Assembly: GCF_036245865.1 (NCBI RefSeq)
Contig: NZ_BTTW01000001.1
Location: forward strand, 1 to 64,000
Reading direction: 5' to 3'
DNA length: 64,000 bases
DNA from: Corallococcus caeni
GTDB taxonomy: Bacteria; Myxococcota; Myxococcia; Myxococcales; Myxococcaceae
Below the pieces are notes generated by a model. It was not told the DNA's origin, did no database searches, and saw only the letters and a program-made list of their open reading frames with translations. This document shows, piece by piece, positions 8,324 through 17,267 of the stretch. The position numbers were made by a program, and so were the translations under genes. Within the stretch, counting starts at the first letter, position 1. Every line of letters starts with the position of its first letter.

Positions 8324-10888
8324 ATGGCGGACGTCGCCCTTCCCATCGATCCCCTCCTGCCCGACATCGTTTCCACGCTCCGGAGCTCGCGGTCGCTCGT
8401 GCTGGAGGCGCCTCCTGGCGCGGGCAAGACGACCCGCGTTCCCCGCGCGCTGCTGGAGGCAGGGCTGGGCGCGGGCAAGGAGATCGTCGTCCTCCAGCCC
8501 CGGCGCCTGCCCACCCGGCTCGCCGCGCAGCGCGTGTCCGAGGAGATTGGCGAGCGCGTGGGCGAGACCGTCGGCTACCAGGTCCGCTTCGAGGACGTCC
8601 GCGGGCCCAAGACGCGCATGTCCTTCGTCACCGAGGGCGTGCTCGGGCGCCGCCTGCTCACCGACCCCACCCTGCGCGACGTGGGCATCGTCGTGCTCGA
8701 CGAGTTCCATGAGCGGCACCTGTCCGCGGACATCTCGCTCGCGCTCCTGCGGCGGCTGCAGGAGACGGCCCGCCCCGACCTCAAGCTCGTGGTGATGTCC
8801 GCGACCCTGGAGGCCGAGCCCGTCCGCGCGTACCTGGGCGGCGCCCCCTCCCTGCGCTCCGAGGGCCGCCGCTTCGACGTCAGCGTCGAATACCTGTCCG
8901 CTCCGGATGAGCGGCACCTGGATCAGCAGGTGCTCTCCGCGCTCAAGCGCCTGTTCACCCAGGGCGTCGACGGCGACGTGCTCGTGTTCCTCCCCGGCGC
9001 AGGGGAGATCCGCCGCGCGCGCGACACCTGCGCGGAGTTCGCCGAGCGCCACGACGCGGACGTGCTCCCGCTCCACGGCGACCTCTCTCCCGCGGAGCAG
9101 GACCGCGCCGTGCGCCGCAGCTCGCGCCGGAAGATCATCCTGTCCACCAACGTCGCGGAGACGTCCGTCACCATCGACGGCGTCGCGGTCGTCATCGACA
9201 GCGGGCTTGCGCGCGTGGCGTCCCACTCGCCGTGGTCCGGCCTGCCGCAGCTCAAGCTGGGCAAGGTGAGCCGTGCCTCCGCCATCCAGCGCGCCGGCCG
9301 CGCGGGCCGCACCCGGGCCGGGCACTGTGTGCGCCTCTACACCCAGCACGACTTCGACGGGCGGCCTGATCAGGAGGCGCCGGAGATCCGCCGCACCGAC
9401 CTGGCGGAGACGGTGCTCGCCCTGCGTGCCTCCGGCGTGAAGGACCTGACGGCGTTCCCGTTCTTCGAGCCGCCCCCTGCTCCCGCGCTGGAGGCGGCGG
9501 AGACGCTGCTGCGCCGGCTGGGCGCGGTGGACGCGAAGGGCCAGGTGACGGACGTGGGTCAGCGGCTCCTGCGCTTCCCCGTCCACCCGCGACAGGCCCG
9601 CGTCATCGTCGAGGGCGAGCGCCGGGGCGTGGGCGCGGATGCCGCCGTGCTCGCGGCCCTCATGGGCGAGCGGGACATCCGCCGCGAGGCCCGGGCCAAC
9701 CTGGGCGGCGGTGGCCGCGCGTCCGCGCTCGTCAGCGGCCCGTCCGACCTGCTGGAGCTCCTGGAGCGCTTCCGCGAGGCCGGCCGTTCAGGCTTCGCCT
9801 CCGGCCGCATGCAGTCGCTGTCGCTGGACGCGGGCGCGGTGCAGTCCGTGGAGCGCGTGCAGAAGCAGCTGCGCCGCGCGGTGCGCGAACAGGGCTCGAA
9901 GCCCGGACGCCCCGAGGACGTGGAGCAGGCCCTGATGCTCAGCGTGCTCGCGGGCTATCCGGACCGCGTGGCCCGCAGGCGGCGGCCCCGCTCCCCCGAG
10001 TTGCTCATGTTCGGCGGCGGCACCACCAGCCTGTCCGAGTTCAGCGTCGTCCAGGACGCGGAGCTCATGGTGGCCGTGGATGCCGAGGAGCGCCCCGGGC
10101 GCGGCGCCGTCGTGCGACTGGCCAGTGCCGTGGAGGCCGAGTGGCTGCTGGACCTCTACCCGGACGCGCTGGAGGAGGTGGACACCCTCCAGTGGAACCC
10201 GGACTCGCGCCGCGTGGAGCGCCTCACCCGGCTGGCCTACGGCAACCTCATGCTGGAGGAGACACGCACGCCCGCCCCTCCGTCGGAGGAGGCCGCGCGC
10301 GTGCTGGCAGAGGCCGCGCTGGCCGCGGGCCCGGAGCGCTTCGCGGAGCCGGAGGCGCTGGAGCAGTGGCGCACGCGCGTGGAGCTGCTCGGCAAGGCGT
10401 TCCCCGAGGCGGGCTTCCCCACCGTGGACGCGGCCTTCATGCGCGACGCGCTGGCGTCCCTGTGCGTGGGCGCGCGCAGCTTCTCCGACCTGGAGGGCGT
10501 GTCGCTGCTGGATGCGCTCTATGCGCGCCTCACCTCCGAGCAGCAGCGCCTGCTGGCGAACCACGCCCCGGAGCGCGTCACCCTGCCCGGTGGGCGCGGC
10601 GTGAAGGTGCACTACGAGCCCAACAAGCCACCCTGGGTGGAGTCACGGCTGCAGGACTTCTTCGGGATGGCGCAGGGGCCCAGCGTGGGCGCGGGCCGCG
10701 TGCCGCTGGTGCTGCACCTGCTGGCCCCCAACATGCGCGCCGTGCAGGTGACGACCGACCTGGCGGGCTTCTGGGAGCGTCACTACCCGGCGATCCGCAA
10801 GGAGCTGTGCCGCAAGTACCCGCGGCACTCGTGGCCCGAGGATCCGCGCCACGCCGAGCCGCCCGCGCCCCGTCCTCCGAGGCGCTGA
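8324..10888 (+). CDS. hrpB: ATP-dependent helicase HrpB (DEAH-box)
   Basis: A DEAH/RHA-type helicase of 854 residues. Motif I is APPGAGKT (29-36), motif II DEFH within DEFHERH, motif III SATLE, motif V NVAETSVTIDGV and motif VI QRAGRAGRTRAG, followed by the HrpB C-terminal domain ending in a Pro/Arg-rich tail. HrpB proteins probably remodel RNA; in some bacteria they affect mRNA processing. I chose ATG 8324 because GAGG precedes it at suitable spacing; a GTG at 8306 would add six residues. Confidence 0.93.
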   Translation: MADVALPIDPLLPDIVSTLRSSRSLVLEAPPGAGKTTRVPRALLEAGLGAGKEIVVLQPRRLPTRLAAQRVSEEIGERVGETVGYQVRFEDVRGPKTRMSFVTEGVLGRRLLTDPTLRDVGIVVLDEFHERHLSADISLALLRRLQETARPDLKLVVMSATLEAEPVRAYLGGAPSLRSEGRRFDVSVEYLSAPDERHLDQQVLSALKRLFTQGVDGDVLVFLPGAGEIRRARDTCAEFAERHDADVLPLHGDLSPAEQDRAVRRSSRRKIILSTNVAETSVTIDGVAVVIDSGLARVASHSPWSGLPQLKLGKVSRASAIQRAGRAGRTRAGHCVRLYTQHDFDGRPDQEAPEIRRTDLAETVLALRASGVKDLTAFPFFEPPPAPALEAAETLLRRLGAVDAKGQVTDVGQRLLRFPVHPRQARVIVEGERRGVGADAAVLAALMGERDIRREARANLGGGGRASALVSGPSDLLELLERFREAGRSGFASGRMQSLSLDAGAVQSVERVQKQLRRAVREQGSKPGRPEDVEQALMLSVLAGYPDRVARRRRPRSPELLMFGGGTTSLSEFSVVQDAELMVAVDAEERPGRGAVVRLASAVEAEWLLDLYPDALEEVDTLQWNPDSRRVERLTRLAYGNLMLEETRTPAPPSEEAARVLAEAALAAGPERFAEPEALEQWRTRVELLGKAFPEAGFPTVDAAFMRDALASLCVGARSFSDLEGVSLLDALYARLTSEQQRLLANHAPERVTLPGGRGVKVHYEPNKPPWVESRLQDFFGMAQGPSVGAGRVPLVLHLLAPNMRAVQVTTDLAGFWERHYPAIRKELCRKYPRHSWPEDPRHAEPPAPRPPRR

Positions 10889-10899
10889 AGGCGGCGGGA

Positions 10900-11379
10900 C
10901 TACAGCCGCTTGTGCATCTCCAGGTGGTCGATGCCGGCCTCGTCGAAGACGGCGCCGACGGGCTGGTAGCCGTGCTTCTTGTAGAAGTCGAGCGCGTAGA
11001 GCTGGGCGTGCAGCATGATGCCCGTCACGTTGCGGCGGCGCGCCTCCTCCTCCAGCGACGTGAGGAGCAGCGAACCCACGCGGGCCTTGCGGTGCGACTG
11101 GAGCACCGCCATGCGACCAATCTGGCCCCACGTCCCGCTCTGTCCGGCGGGCGGCTCCGGCAGCTTCACCAGACGCCCCGTGCCGATGGCGTGGCCGCCC
11201 TGGATGGCGAGCACGTGGTAGGCGTGGGCGTCCTCGGCGTCGCGCTCGATGCCCTCGGGCACGTGCTGTTCCTCGATGAACACCACCTCGCGGATGGCGA
11301 GGGCCTGCATGAGCTCCGCCTCGTCCTTGATGTGGGCGATGGTGACGGGTGCAGGGGAGGTCTCGGGGGGCGTCGGCAT
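10900..11379 (-). CDS. GNAT family N-acetyltransferase (YjcF-like)
   Basis: A 159-residue acetyltransferase. The start resembles YjcF/ElaA-type GNATs (IREVVFIEEQHVPEGIERDAED), and the acetyl-CoA pyrophosphate loop is seen as IGRMAVLQSHRKARVGSLLL, followed by the C-terminal ALDFYKKHGYQPVG signature. The substrate is unknown. ATG 11379 is preferred over the upstream extension, which would add 18 unlikely residues. It converges with hrpB, with only 11 bases between the stop codons. Confidence 0.85.
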   Translation of the reverse strand: MPTPPETSPAPVTIAHIKDEAELMQALAIREVVFIEEQHVPEGIERDAEDAHAYHVLAIQGGHAIGTGRLVKLPEPPAGQSGTWGQIGRMAVLQSHRKARVGSLLLTSLEEEARRRNVTGIMLHAQLYALDFYKKHGYQPVGAVFDEAGIDHLEMHKRL

Positions 11380-11643
11380 GGCTCCGGGCAAGGTACACAA
11401 AAGGCCGCGCCGCCAACAGGCGGAAAAAACCACCCGCCTTCCGGCCTGGCGCGCCTCCCACGCGGTCGCTCCGTCCCCTGCCTCCTGGCGGGGAGCGGCC
11501 TGTCGCGAATGCCCCGCCGCATCGGGTCATCCGGTTGCAATTGCCCTCCTACGTCGGGCGGTCCCGAAGGCCTCCACTCAGCGCGTGGGCGCGGCCGCTC
11601 GGAGGAGGCTCACCCCGGGGAGGGCATGGTAGGGTTCAGGGCG

Positions 11644-12693
11644 ATGCGTACCCGAGCCCTGTTCGCCCTGTCCGTGGGCCTGCTGTCGACGCCCGCGCTC
11701 GCCCAGAAGGAGTTCTTTTTTGGAACGGGAGAGCCGCCCGTGTTCCGCGAAGCGGACATGGACAAGCGGTTCCTCCGCTCCCGCGTCAATCAGGCCCTGG
11801 TCCAGGGGACGAGCGACGCGAACTGCGCCCAGCTGGTGGGCGCGCTGCTCACCATCGTGGGCGAGTCCGCGCCGTACCTGCACAAGCGCGACGAGAACTT
11901 CTACCTGGACCCGGTGTTGATCCAGGCGCTGGGCACGCAGCTGTCCACGCCGCGCTTCCCCGCCAACATGTTCCTGGTGTCGATGATGCGCCGCGTGCTC
12001 ATCGACAAGAAGCTGCCGGCGGAGTGGATGCAGACGGCGGTGGCGCTCGCGCCGTACTACCCGCCGCTCGACCTGAGCAAGCTGCGCTTCATCGCGGACG
12101 GCGTGAAGCCCGTGGACAGCTTCTTCTTCACGCTGCCCGCCATCCTGGAGCGCTACGACGTGGAGGTCCTCAAGGCCAACGCCATGGCGGCCAGCGTGGC
12201 GGACGCGAAGTTCCGCGACGACTACCTCGACAAGGAGGTGGCCTTCGCGGGGCTGGAGTTCATCGACGCGAAGCTGGAGAAGCCCAAGAAGCGAAGCAAG
12301 AAGGGCCCTCCGCCCGAGCCGCCCGCGCTGATGGCCCGGCTCGTCTACTACCTGCCGGATCCGGGCAACGACGGCCTGCTGTCCGGGCTGAACTTCGGCA
12401 AGCCCAAGGTGCGGCCCGCGGTGAACATCACGGCGCGGCTGAATGAGGACCAGTACACGGCGCTGACGCAGCTGCCGAAGGGCTCGCGCGTGCTGCTGCG
12501 CGGCCGCTTCTGGGAGTACCGCAAGCAGCTCAAGGAGCTGGAGGTGCGCGACGCGTACCTGTTCCAGGACCGGGACTGGGCCCAGAACCCCGCGCTCGCG
12601 GACCCCAACGCCGTGGCGGCCTGTCCGCTCGCGTTCAACGACCTGACGGGCACCGCGCCCGTGCAGCCGGGCGGCTTCGGCGGCAAGCGCTAG
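11644..12693 (+). CDS. Secreted protein of unknown function
   Basis: A 349-residue protein with a clean signal peptide (MRTRALFALSVGLLSTPALA/Q). I do not recognise a family. The mature part is mixed, with an internal Lys/Pro-rich linker (KPKKRSKKGPPPEPP) followed by a segment with alternating hydrophobic residues (VNITARLNEDQY, GSRVLLRGRFWEY) that could be a small beta-barrel such as an OB fold. An in-frame ATG at 11626 with a good GGGGAGG site is an alternative start that lengthens the signal peptide by six residues. Confidence 0.72.
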   Translation: MRTRALFALSVGLLSTPALAQKEFFFGTGEPPVFREADMDKRFLRSRVNQALVQGTSDANCAQLVGALLTIVGESAPYLHKRDENFYLDPVLIQALGTQLSTPRFPANMFLVSMMRRVLIDKKLPAEWMQTAVALAPYYPPLDLSKLRFIADGVKPVDSFFFTLPAILERYDVEVLKANAMAASVADAKFRDDYLDKEVAFAGLEFIDAKLEKPKKRSKKGPPPEPPALMARLVYYLPDPGNDGLLSGLNFGKPKVRPAVNITARLNEDQYTALTQLPKGSRVLLRGRFWEYRKQLKELEVRDAYLFQDRDWAQNPALADPNAVAACPLAFNDLTGTAPVQPGGFGGKR

Positions 12694-12842
12694 CAGCGCG
12701 CCGTCCCGCGTCCCGCACACCCATCCCGGGGGCGGCACCCCTGCCGTGCCGCCTCCTTCGCGCCCTCCTCCCGGGAGCGCGTCCCGCCTGATTGGCACGG
12801 CCGCTGCTCATGCCCGCGCATCCCTTGCGCGCGAGGCATGCC

Positions 12843-13670
12843 ATGAAGGTCGAAGGTCAGGACGCTCCTGCCGGTCACGAGAAGGTCCCCGAGCAGAAGG
12901 ACGCGTTCAAACAGGCCCTCCAGCGGACCTCCGGACGGCCCGACGCCCCGCTCCATCCCGGGGCCCGCCGTGAGCCGGTGACACCGGGAATCGCTCCGAA
13001 GGCCGGGGCCCTTCGTCCTCCCGGTGGTCCTGGGACGGGACCGGCGGTGCGCGCCACGCCAGCGCTTCCCGGCGTCCGTGCATCAGGGGCCATCCTCTCG
13101 ATGACGCGCAGTGCGCTGGGGAGCCCGGAGACGCTCCGGCAGGCCCGGCAGGGCATGCACGTGGAGGCGCAGCGGCTGGGGACGGTGCGCCAGGAGGCAC
13201 TGTCGGAGGGAGGGACGCAGGCCTCCCACCGCGCGTCGGAGCTGCTGGCCCGGGAGGTGGAGCGCTCGTTCCGCGCCGAGCCGCGTCCGGTGCCGCCTCC
13301 CCTTCCCTCTCCCCTGCGTGACGACCGTTCCTCGGAGGGCCTGGCGCGTGCCTCCACCGTTGAAGGTCCCCGCGCGGCGAGCGGATCCGCAGAAGGTGCC
13401 GGCCCGGCCAGTCCCCCCGTCGCGCAGGTCGAGTCCACCCTGGCGCTCATCGAGAAGATCGAGGTCTTCGTGAAGTCCCAGCGGCCGGCGCTGGGCCTGA
13501 GCCTGCGCGGGCCGCTGGAGGCCACCGTGGAGGTGGAGCGCACGGGGCCGCGCGAGGTGGCGCTGCGCATCCAGGGGCGGCACGGGCCCGTCCCCACCGA
13601 GGACGTGGCGCGGCTGCGCGACGCGCTGGAGGCCCGGGGGCTGCGGCTCAGCGTCCTCCAGGTGGGGTGA
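12843..13670 (+). CDS. Proline-rich protein with FliK/HrpP-like C-terminus
   Basis: A 275-residue protein whose first 190 residues are low-complexity (Pro, Ala, Arg, Gly), followed by a compact end of about 80 residues: a helix (STLALIEKIEVFV), two strands (LEATVEVERTG, REVALRIQGRHG) and a final helix-strand (LRDALEARGLRLSVLQVG). That layout, a disordered N-terminus plus a small alpha/beta domain ending in L..V.V, is seen in FliK/HrpP hook- and needle-length proteins. The similarity is by eye only. Start ATG 12843 has GAGG upstream. No secretion genes are adjacent. Confidence 0.6.
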   Translation: MKVEGQDAPAGHEKVPEQKDAFKQALQRTSGRPDAPLHPGARREPVTPGIAPKAGALRPPGGPGTGPAVRATPALPGVRASGAILSMTRSALGSPETLRQARQGMHVEAQRLGTVRQEALSEGGTQASHRASELLAREVERSFRAEPRPVPPPLPSPLRDDRSSEGLARASTVEGPRAASGSAEGAGPASPPVAQVESTLALIEKIEVFVKSQRPALGLSLRGPLEATVEVERTGPREVALRIQGRHGPVPTEDVARLRDALEARGLRLSVLQVG

Positions 13671-13712
13671 ACGTCCGGCGATGCCCCCTGCCTGTCAGCC
13701 GCCACGAACGAC

Positions 13713-13746
13713 GAAGGCCCTCACGCCAGGGGGCGCGAGGGCCTTC
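13713..13746. terminator. Hairpin between convergent genes
   Basis: GAAGGCCCTC (13713-13722) and GAGGGCCTTC (13737-13746) form a perfect 10-bp stem with a 14-base loop. It lies between the FliK-like gene and the ferredoxin gene, which converge here. No T-run follows on either strand, so intrinsic termination is plausible but not certain. Confidence 0.5.
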
Positions 13747-13779
13747 ACCACGACGGGCACGCTCGGACGCGGCCCGCGA

Positions 13780-14115
13780 TTACTTCCCGGGCGCGGTGTT
13801 CAGCTCCGCGCGCTTGCCCTTCTTGTCCTTGTACTCCTCGGCCTCGGGCAGCGCGGCCTTCTTCTCCGCGATGTTGGGCCACTTGGCGGAGAAGTCCGTG
13901 TTGAGCTTCTTGTACTCCGACCACTCCGAGGGCAGCTCGGTCTCGGGGAAGATCGCCTTGGTCGGGCAGACGGGCTCGCAAGCGCCGCAGTCGATGCACT
14001 CGTCCGGGTGGATCACGAGGAAGTTCGCACCCTCGTAGAAGCAGTTGACCGGGCACACCTCGACACAGTCGGTGTACTTGCACTTGATGCAAGGCTCGGC
14101 GACGACATAGGCCAT
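13780..14115 (-). CDS. fdxA: Seven-iron ferredoxin FdxA
   Basis: A small electron carrier of 111 residues with one 3Fe-4S and one 4Fe-4S cluster. All nine cysteines of the Azotobacter FdI pattern are present at matching spacing: C9, C12, C17, C21, C25, C40, C43, C46 and C50. By analogy C9, C17 and C50 bind the 3Fe-4S cluster and C21, C40, C43 and C46 the 4Fe-4S cluster. The C-terminal half is the charged tail typical of the family. ATG 14115 has AGGAG eight bases upstream; the longer open frame has no support. Confidence 0.93.
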   Translation of the reverse strand: MAYVVAEPCIKCKYTDCVEVCPVNCFYEGANFLVIHPDECIDCGACEPVCPTKAIFPETELPSEWSEYKKLNTDFSAKWPNIAEKKAALPEAEEYKDKKGKRAELNTAPGK

Positions 14116-14226
14116 GTTGATCTCTCCTCTGTGCGGTATTCCGCGCGTCCGTGGCCGCGCACAGTAGATGGTTGCGGCCGGGCTTGGCACCCTGAATTTA
14201 GGGCCTCCCCCAGCCTCGTTCCCAGG

Positions 14227-15315
14227 TCAGCCCAGCAAGCCCTGCGCCCGGAGCAGCTCCGCGACGAGGATTGCGCCCTTGGCGGCCCCCATCTTCGTGT
14301 TGTGGGAGACGAGGACGTACTTGAAGCCGTTCTCCAGCACACCGTCCTCGCGGATGCGACCCACCGTGGTGGCCATGCCGCCGTGGGTGTCCCGGTCCAT
14401 GCGGGGCTGGGGGCGGAACGGGTCATCCAGCACTTCGATCCACCGGGGCGGAGCGGACGGCAGGTCCTTCGCCACCTGGGCGCCCTGCCATTCACGCATC
14501 GCCTGGGTGACCTCCGCCACGCTGGCCTTCTTCCCGAGCGACACGAAGACGGACTCGGTGTGGCCCTCCAGGACGGCGACCCGGGTGCAGGTGCAGGAGA
14601 TGCGCACGTCGTGCGGGGTGAGCGCCGCGCCCGCGGGGTTGAGCGCCCCGAGGATCTTCTTCGTCTCCACCTCGACCTTGTGCTCCTCCTTGGGGATGTA
14701 GGGCACGACGTTGTCGAGGATGTCCAGGCCGATGACGCCGGGGGAGCGCCCCGCGCCGGACATGGCCTGGAGGCTGGTCATCAGCACGGCCTTCACGCCG
14801 AAGCGCTCGGCCAGGGGGGCCAGCGTCACGGCCAGGCCGGTGGTGGTGCAGTTGGGGATGGGGACGATGAAGCCCTTCCACCCGCGCTGCCGGCGCTGCT
14901 CGTTGATGAGCGGGGCGTGGGCGGCGTTGACGGGGGGGATGAGCAGGGGCACGTCCGCGTCGTAGCGGAAGGCGCTCGCGGCGGAGAACACCGGGATGTC
15001 CCGGGCCAGGCGCGGCTCCAGTTCCCGCGCGACGTCCGCCTCCACGGCGGAGAAGGCGATGTCGTAGTCCTTCGCCTGGACGGCGTCGCCGCTGACCACG
15101 GTCATGCGGGCGATGGCCTCCGGCAGCGGCTCCGGGACGAACCAGGCCAGCATGCCGTTGGAGGCGCGCAGGGCGTCCGCGTACGTTTTTCCCGCGGAGC
15201 GGGGCGAGGCGGCGAGCCCGGTGAGCTCGATGAACGGGTGGTCCTTCAGGGCAGCGATGAACTGCTGACCCGCGAGTCCGGTGGCGCCAATGAGCACGGC
15301 GCGAAGCTTGGCCAT
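14227..15315 (-). CDS. asd: Aspartate-semialdehyde dehydrogenase
   Basis: NADP-dependent reduction of aspartyl phosphate to aspartate semialdehyde, the branch point to lysine, threonine, methionine and diaminopimelate. The 362-residue protein begins with a nucleotide-binding GATGLAGQQF (10-19) and has the catalytic cysteine in IPNCTTTG (C156). This sequence type is closer to the archaeal/fungal Asd class than to E. coli Asd. Homoserine dehydrogenase, the next enzyme, is encoded 14 kb away at 29123. Confidence 0.88.
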   Translation of the reverse strand: MAKLRAVLIGATGLAGQQFIAALKDHPFIELTGLAASPRSAGKTYADALRASNGMLAWFVPEPLPEAIARMTVVSGDAVQAKDYDIAFSAVEADVARELEPRLARDIPVFSAASAFRYDADVPLLIPPVNAAHAPLINEQRRQRGWKGFIVPIPNCTTTGLAVTLAPLAERFGVKAVLMTSLQAMSGAGRSPGVIGLDILDNVVPYIPKEEHKVEVETKKILGALNPAGAALTPHDVRISCTCTRVAVLEGHTESVFVSLGKKASVAEVTQAMREWQGAQVAKDLPSAPPRWIEVLDDPFRPQPRMDRDTHGGMATTVGRIREDGVLENGFKYVLVSHNTKMGAAKGAILVAELLRAQGLLG

Positions 15316-15384
15316 CGTGGGGAGTCTCCGGTGGGGGCGGCAGGGCGCTCCTTACACCGTTTCACGACGCGCTGCATCCGCCGC

Positions 15385-15771
15385 TCAACGGTGGGCGTGG
15401 GAGGAGGCGCGCGCGTGGCGTTCCGTGGGGTAGCCCCCCGTCACCCAGGCGTGGAGTCCGCCCGCGAGGCAGACGGCGTTGCGCCCCCTCAGGCGCAACA
15501 CGCGGCACACGCGGCGGATGTCCGCGCAGTCCTGGGTGGTGCCGCACAGGACGATGAGCTCGTCGTCCGGCAGCATCGCCAGGTCCCGGGCGATCTCCGA
15601 GGCCGTCATGCGCAGCGCGCCGGGGATGTGGATCTCGAACCGCTCCCAGTCCATCGCGTCGCGGCAATCCAGGACGAGCACATCCTCGTCCCCCAGACGC
15701 ATGAACAACTCATCGCAAATGATGGTGGGCTCCACCGGGACCTCCCCGAGGCGACAGGCTCCATCGAACAT
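15385..15771 (-). CDS. Rhodanese-domain protein
   Basis: A single rhodanese domain of 128 residues. It has the conserved VLVLDCRDAMDWERFEIHIPGA entry in place of the usual D-R-x5-GHIPGA, and the catalytic loop CGTTQD with C76. Such single-domain proteins transfer sulfane sulfur from thiosulfate or persulfides. It lies between asd and an acyl-CoA dehydrogenase on the same strand, with gaps of about 65 bases. Confidence 0.86.
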   Translation of the reverse strand: MFDGACRLGEVPVEPTIICDELFMRLGDEDVLVLDCRDAMDWERFEIHIPGALRMTASEIARDLAMLPDDELIVLCGTTQDCADIRRVCRVLRLRGRNAVCLAGGLHAWVTGGYPTERHARASSHAHR

Positions 15772-15837
15772 GAACCGGAGCGCCTTTTCCCCTCTTCCCG
15801 CCCGCCTGCCCGCCTGCTTCCAGGAGGTTCCCGGGGC

Positions 15838-16989
15838 TCAGAGCCCCAACTGCTTGGCGATGATCTCGTTCATCACCTCGCTGGTGCCGCCGCCGATGGG
15901 GCCCAGCCGCGCGTCGCGCCAATGACGCTGGATGTCGTACTCCATCATGTAGCCCGCGCCGCCGTGGAGCTGGAGGCACTCGTCGGCCACGCGGCAGCAC
16001 GTCTCCGTCGCGACCTTCTTGGCCATGGAGGTCTGCGCGACGGCGTACTCGCCGGCCACGTGCAGGCGCAGCGCGTGGTAGGTGAGCTGTCGCGCGCATT
16101 CACGGGCCGTGTAGAGGTCCGCCAGCTTGTGGCGCACCACCTGGAAGCCGGCCAGCGTCTGCCCGAAGGCGCGGCGCTGCTTCACGTGCTCCAGCACCGT
16201 CTCCAGCATGTCGTCCATGGCGCCCACCGCGCCCAGCGCGAGCGACAGGCGCTCCCACTGGAAGTTGCCCATGATCTGCGAGAAGCCCTGGTTCTCCACG
16301 CCCAGCAGGTTCTCCGCCGGCACGCGGCAGTCCTCGAAGAAGAGCTCCGCGGTGTCGGACGCGCGCCAGCCCACCTTTTGGAGCTTGCGCCCCACGCTGA
16401 AGCCCGGCGTGCCCCGCTCCACCACCAGCATGGACAGGCCCTTGTGGCCGCGCGACGGGTCGGTCTTCACCGCCAGCACCACGAAGTCCGCCCGCACCCC
16501 GTTGGTGATGTACGTCTTGGAGCCGTTGACGACGTAGTGGTCGCCGTCGCGGCGGGCGGTGGTGCGCAGCCCCGCCACGTCCGAGCCGGCGTCCGGTTCG
16601 GTGATGCCCAGGGCGCCCACCTTCTCCCCCCGGATGGCGGGGGCCAGCCAGCGCTGCTTCTGGGCCTCCGTGCCGAACAGGTGCACGGGGCCGGTGGCGA
16701 TGGTGAACTGCCCGCCCAGCCCCGCGGCCACTCCGCCGGAGCCGCAGCGGCCCAGCTCCTCCAGCAGCACCGCCTCGTACAGCTCTCCGGCGGCCGTGCC
16801 CCCGTAGGCCTCCGGGTACTTCAGGCCCAGGAAGCCCAGCTCGCCAAAGCGGGTGAACAGCTCCCGGGGGAACTCCTCGCGGGCCTCCCACTCGGCGGCG
16901 AACGGGCGCAGCTCCTTGTCCACCACCGCCCGGACGGTACGCCGGAAGGCGTCGTGCTCTTCCTGGAAGACCCCATGGCCCTGCAGCAT
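15838..16989 (-). CDS. Acyl-CoA dehydrogenase, LCAD-type
   Basis: FAD-dependent alpha,beta-dehydrogenation of an acyl-CoA in beta-oxidation or branched-chain degradation; 383 residues. The FAD/substrate motif ITEPDAGSD (129-137) and the C-terminal LQLHGGAGYM are present. The usual catalytic Glu of the YEGT motif is replaced by GGGT, but a Glu is found in QWERLSLALG (E246), the position used by long-chain and isovaleryl-CoA dehydrogenases. The enzyme is therefore probably active and of that subtype. ATG 16989 is used; the longer frame would run back to the tRNA-Cys promoter. Confidence 0.9.
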   Translation of the reverse strand: MLQGHGVFQEEHDAFRRTVRAVVDKELRPFAAEWEAREEFPRELFTRFGELGFLGLKYPEAYGGTAAGELYEAVLLEELGRCGSGGVAAGLGGQFTIATGPVHLFGTEAQKQRWLAPAIRGEKVGALGITEPDAGSDVAGLRTTARRDGDHYVVNGSKTYITNGVRADFVVLAVKTDPSRGHKGLSMLVVERGTPGFSVGRKLQKVGWRASDTAELFFEDCRVPAENLLGVENQGFSQIMGNFQWERLSLALGAVGAMDDMLETVLEHVKQRRAFGQTLAGFQVVRHKLADLYTARECARQLTYHALRLHVAGEYAVAQTSMAKKVATETCCRVADECLQLHGGAGYMMEYDIQRHWRDARLGPIGGGTSEVMNEIIAKQLGL

Positions 16990-17073
16990 CGTGTGCTCCC
17001 TCGCTCGGTGGTGTCCGACATCCCGCGCCGCATGGTACCGGGACGAGAAGCGGGGCTGGATGGTGTTGCTTCC

Positions 17074-17103
17074 TTGACCGGCTCCTACGGGGCTGCGTAT
17101 AAC
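17074..17103 (+). promoter_or_regulatory. Sigma-70-like promoter of tRNA-Cys
   Basis: TTGACC (17074-17079) and TATAAC (17098-17103) are separated by 18 bases, and the tRNA begins 20 bases after the -10 box. Assigned by motif and position. Confidence 0.75.
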
Positions 17104-17122
17104 CCCGGCCCCAATCGCTTCC

Positions 17123-17194
17123 GGCGCCATAGCCAAGTGGTAAGGCAAAGGTCTGCAAAACCTTCATTCCCCGGTTCGAATCCGGGTGGCGCCT
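17123..17194 (+). tRNA. tRNA-Cys (anticodon GCA)
   Basis: A 72-base cloverleaf with acceptor GGCGCCA/TGGCGCC, anticodon stem AAGGT/ACCTT, loop CTGCAAA and T-loop TTCGAAT. CCA is not encoded. It has its own promoter upstream and a terminator immediately downstream, so it forms a single-gene transcription unit. Confidence 0.95.
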
Positions 17195-17200
17195 CACAGA

Positions 17201-17242
17201 AAAAGGCCCGATGCGGAACTCCGCATCGGGCCTTCTGTTTTT
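17201..17242. terminator. Rho-independent terminator after tRNA-Cys
   Basis: A 12-bp perfect stem, GGCCCGATGCGG (17205-17216) with CCGCATCGGGCC (17221-17232), loop AACT, followed by TTCTGTTTTT on the plus strand and preceded by an A-run. It can work in both directions, ending tRNA-Cys and the convergent beta-helix gene. Confidence 0.92.
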
Positions 17243-17267
17243 CCGGGGGTGCCTTCCCGGGTGGGGC

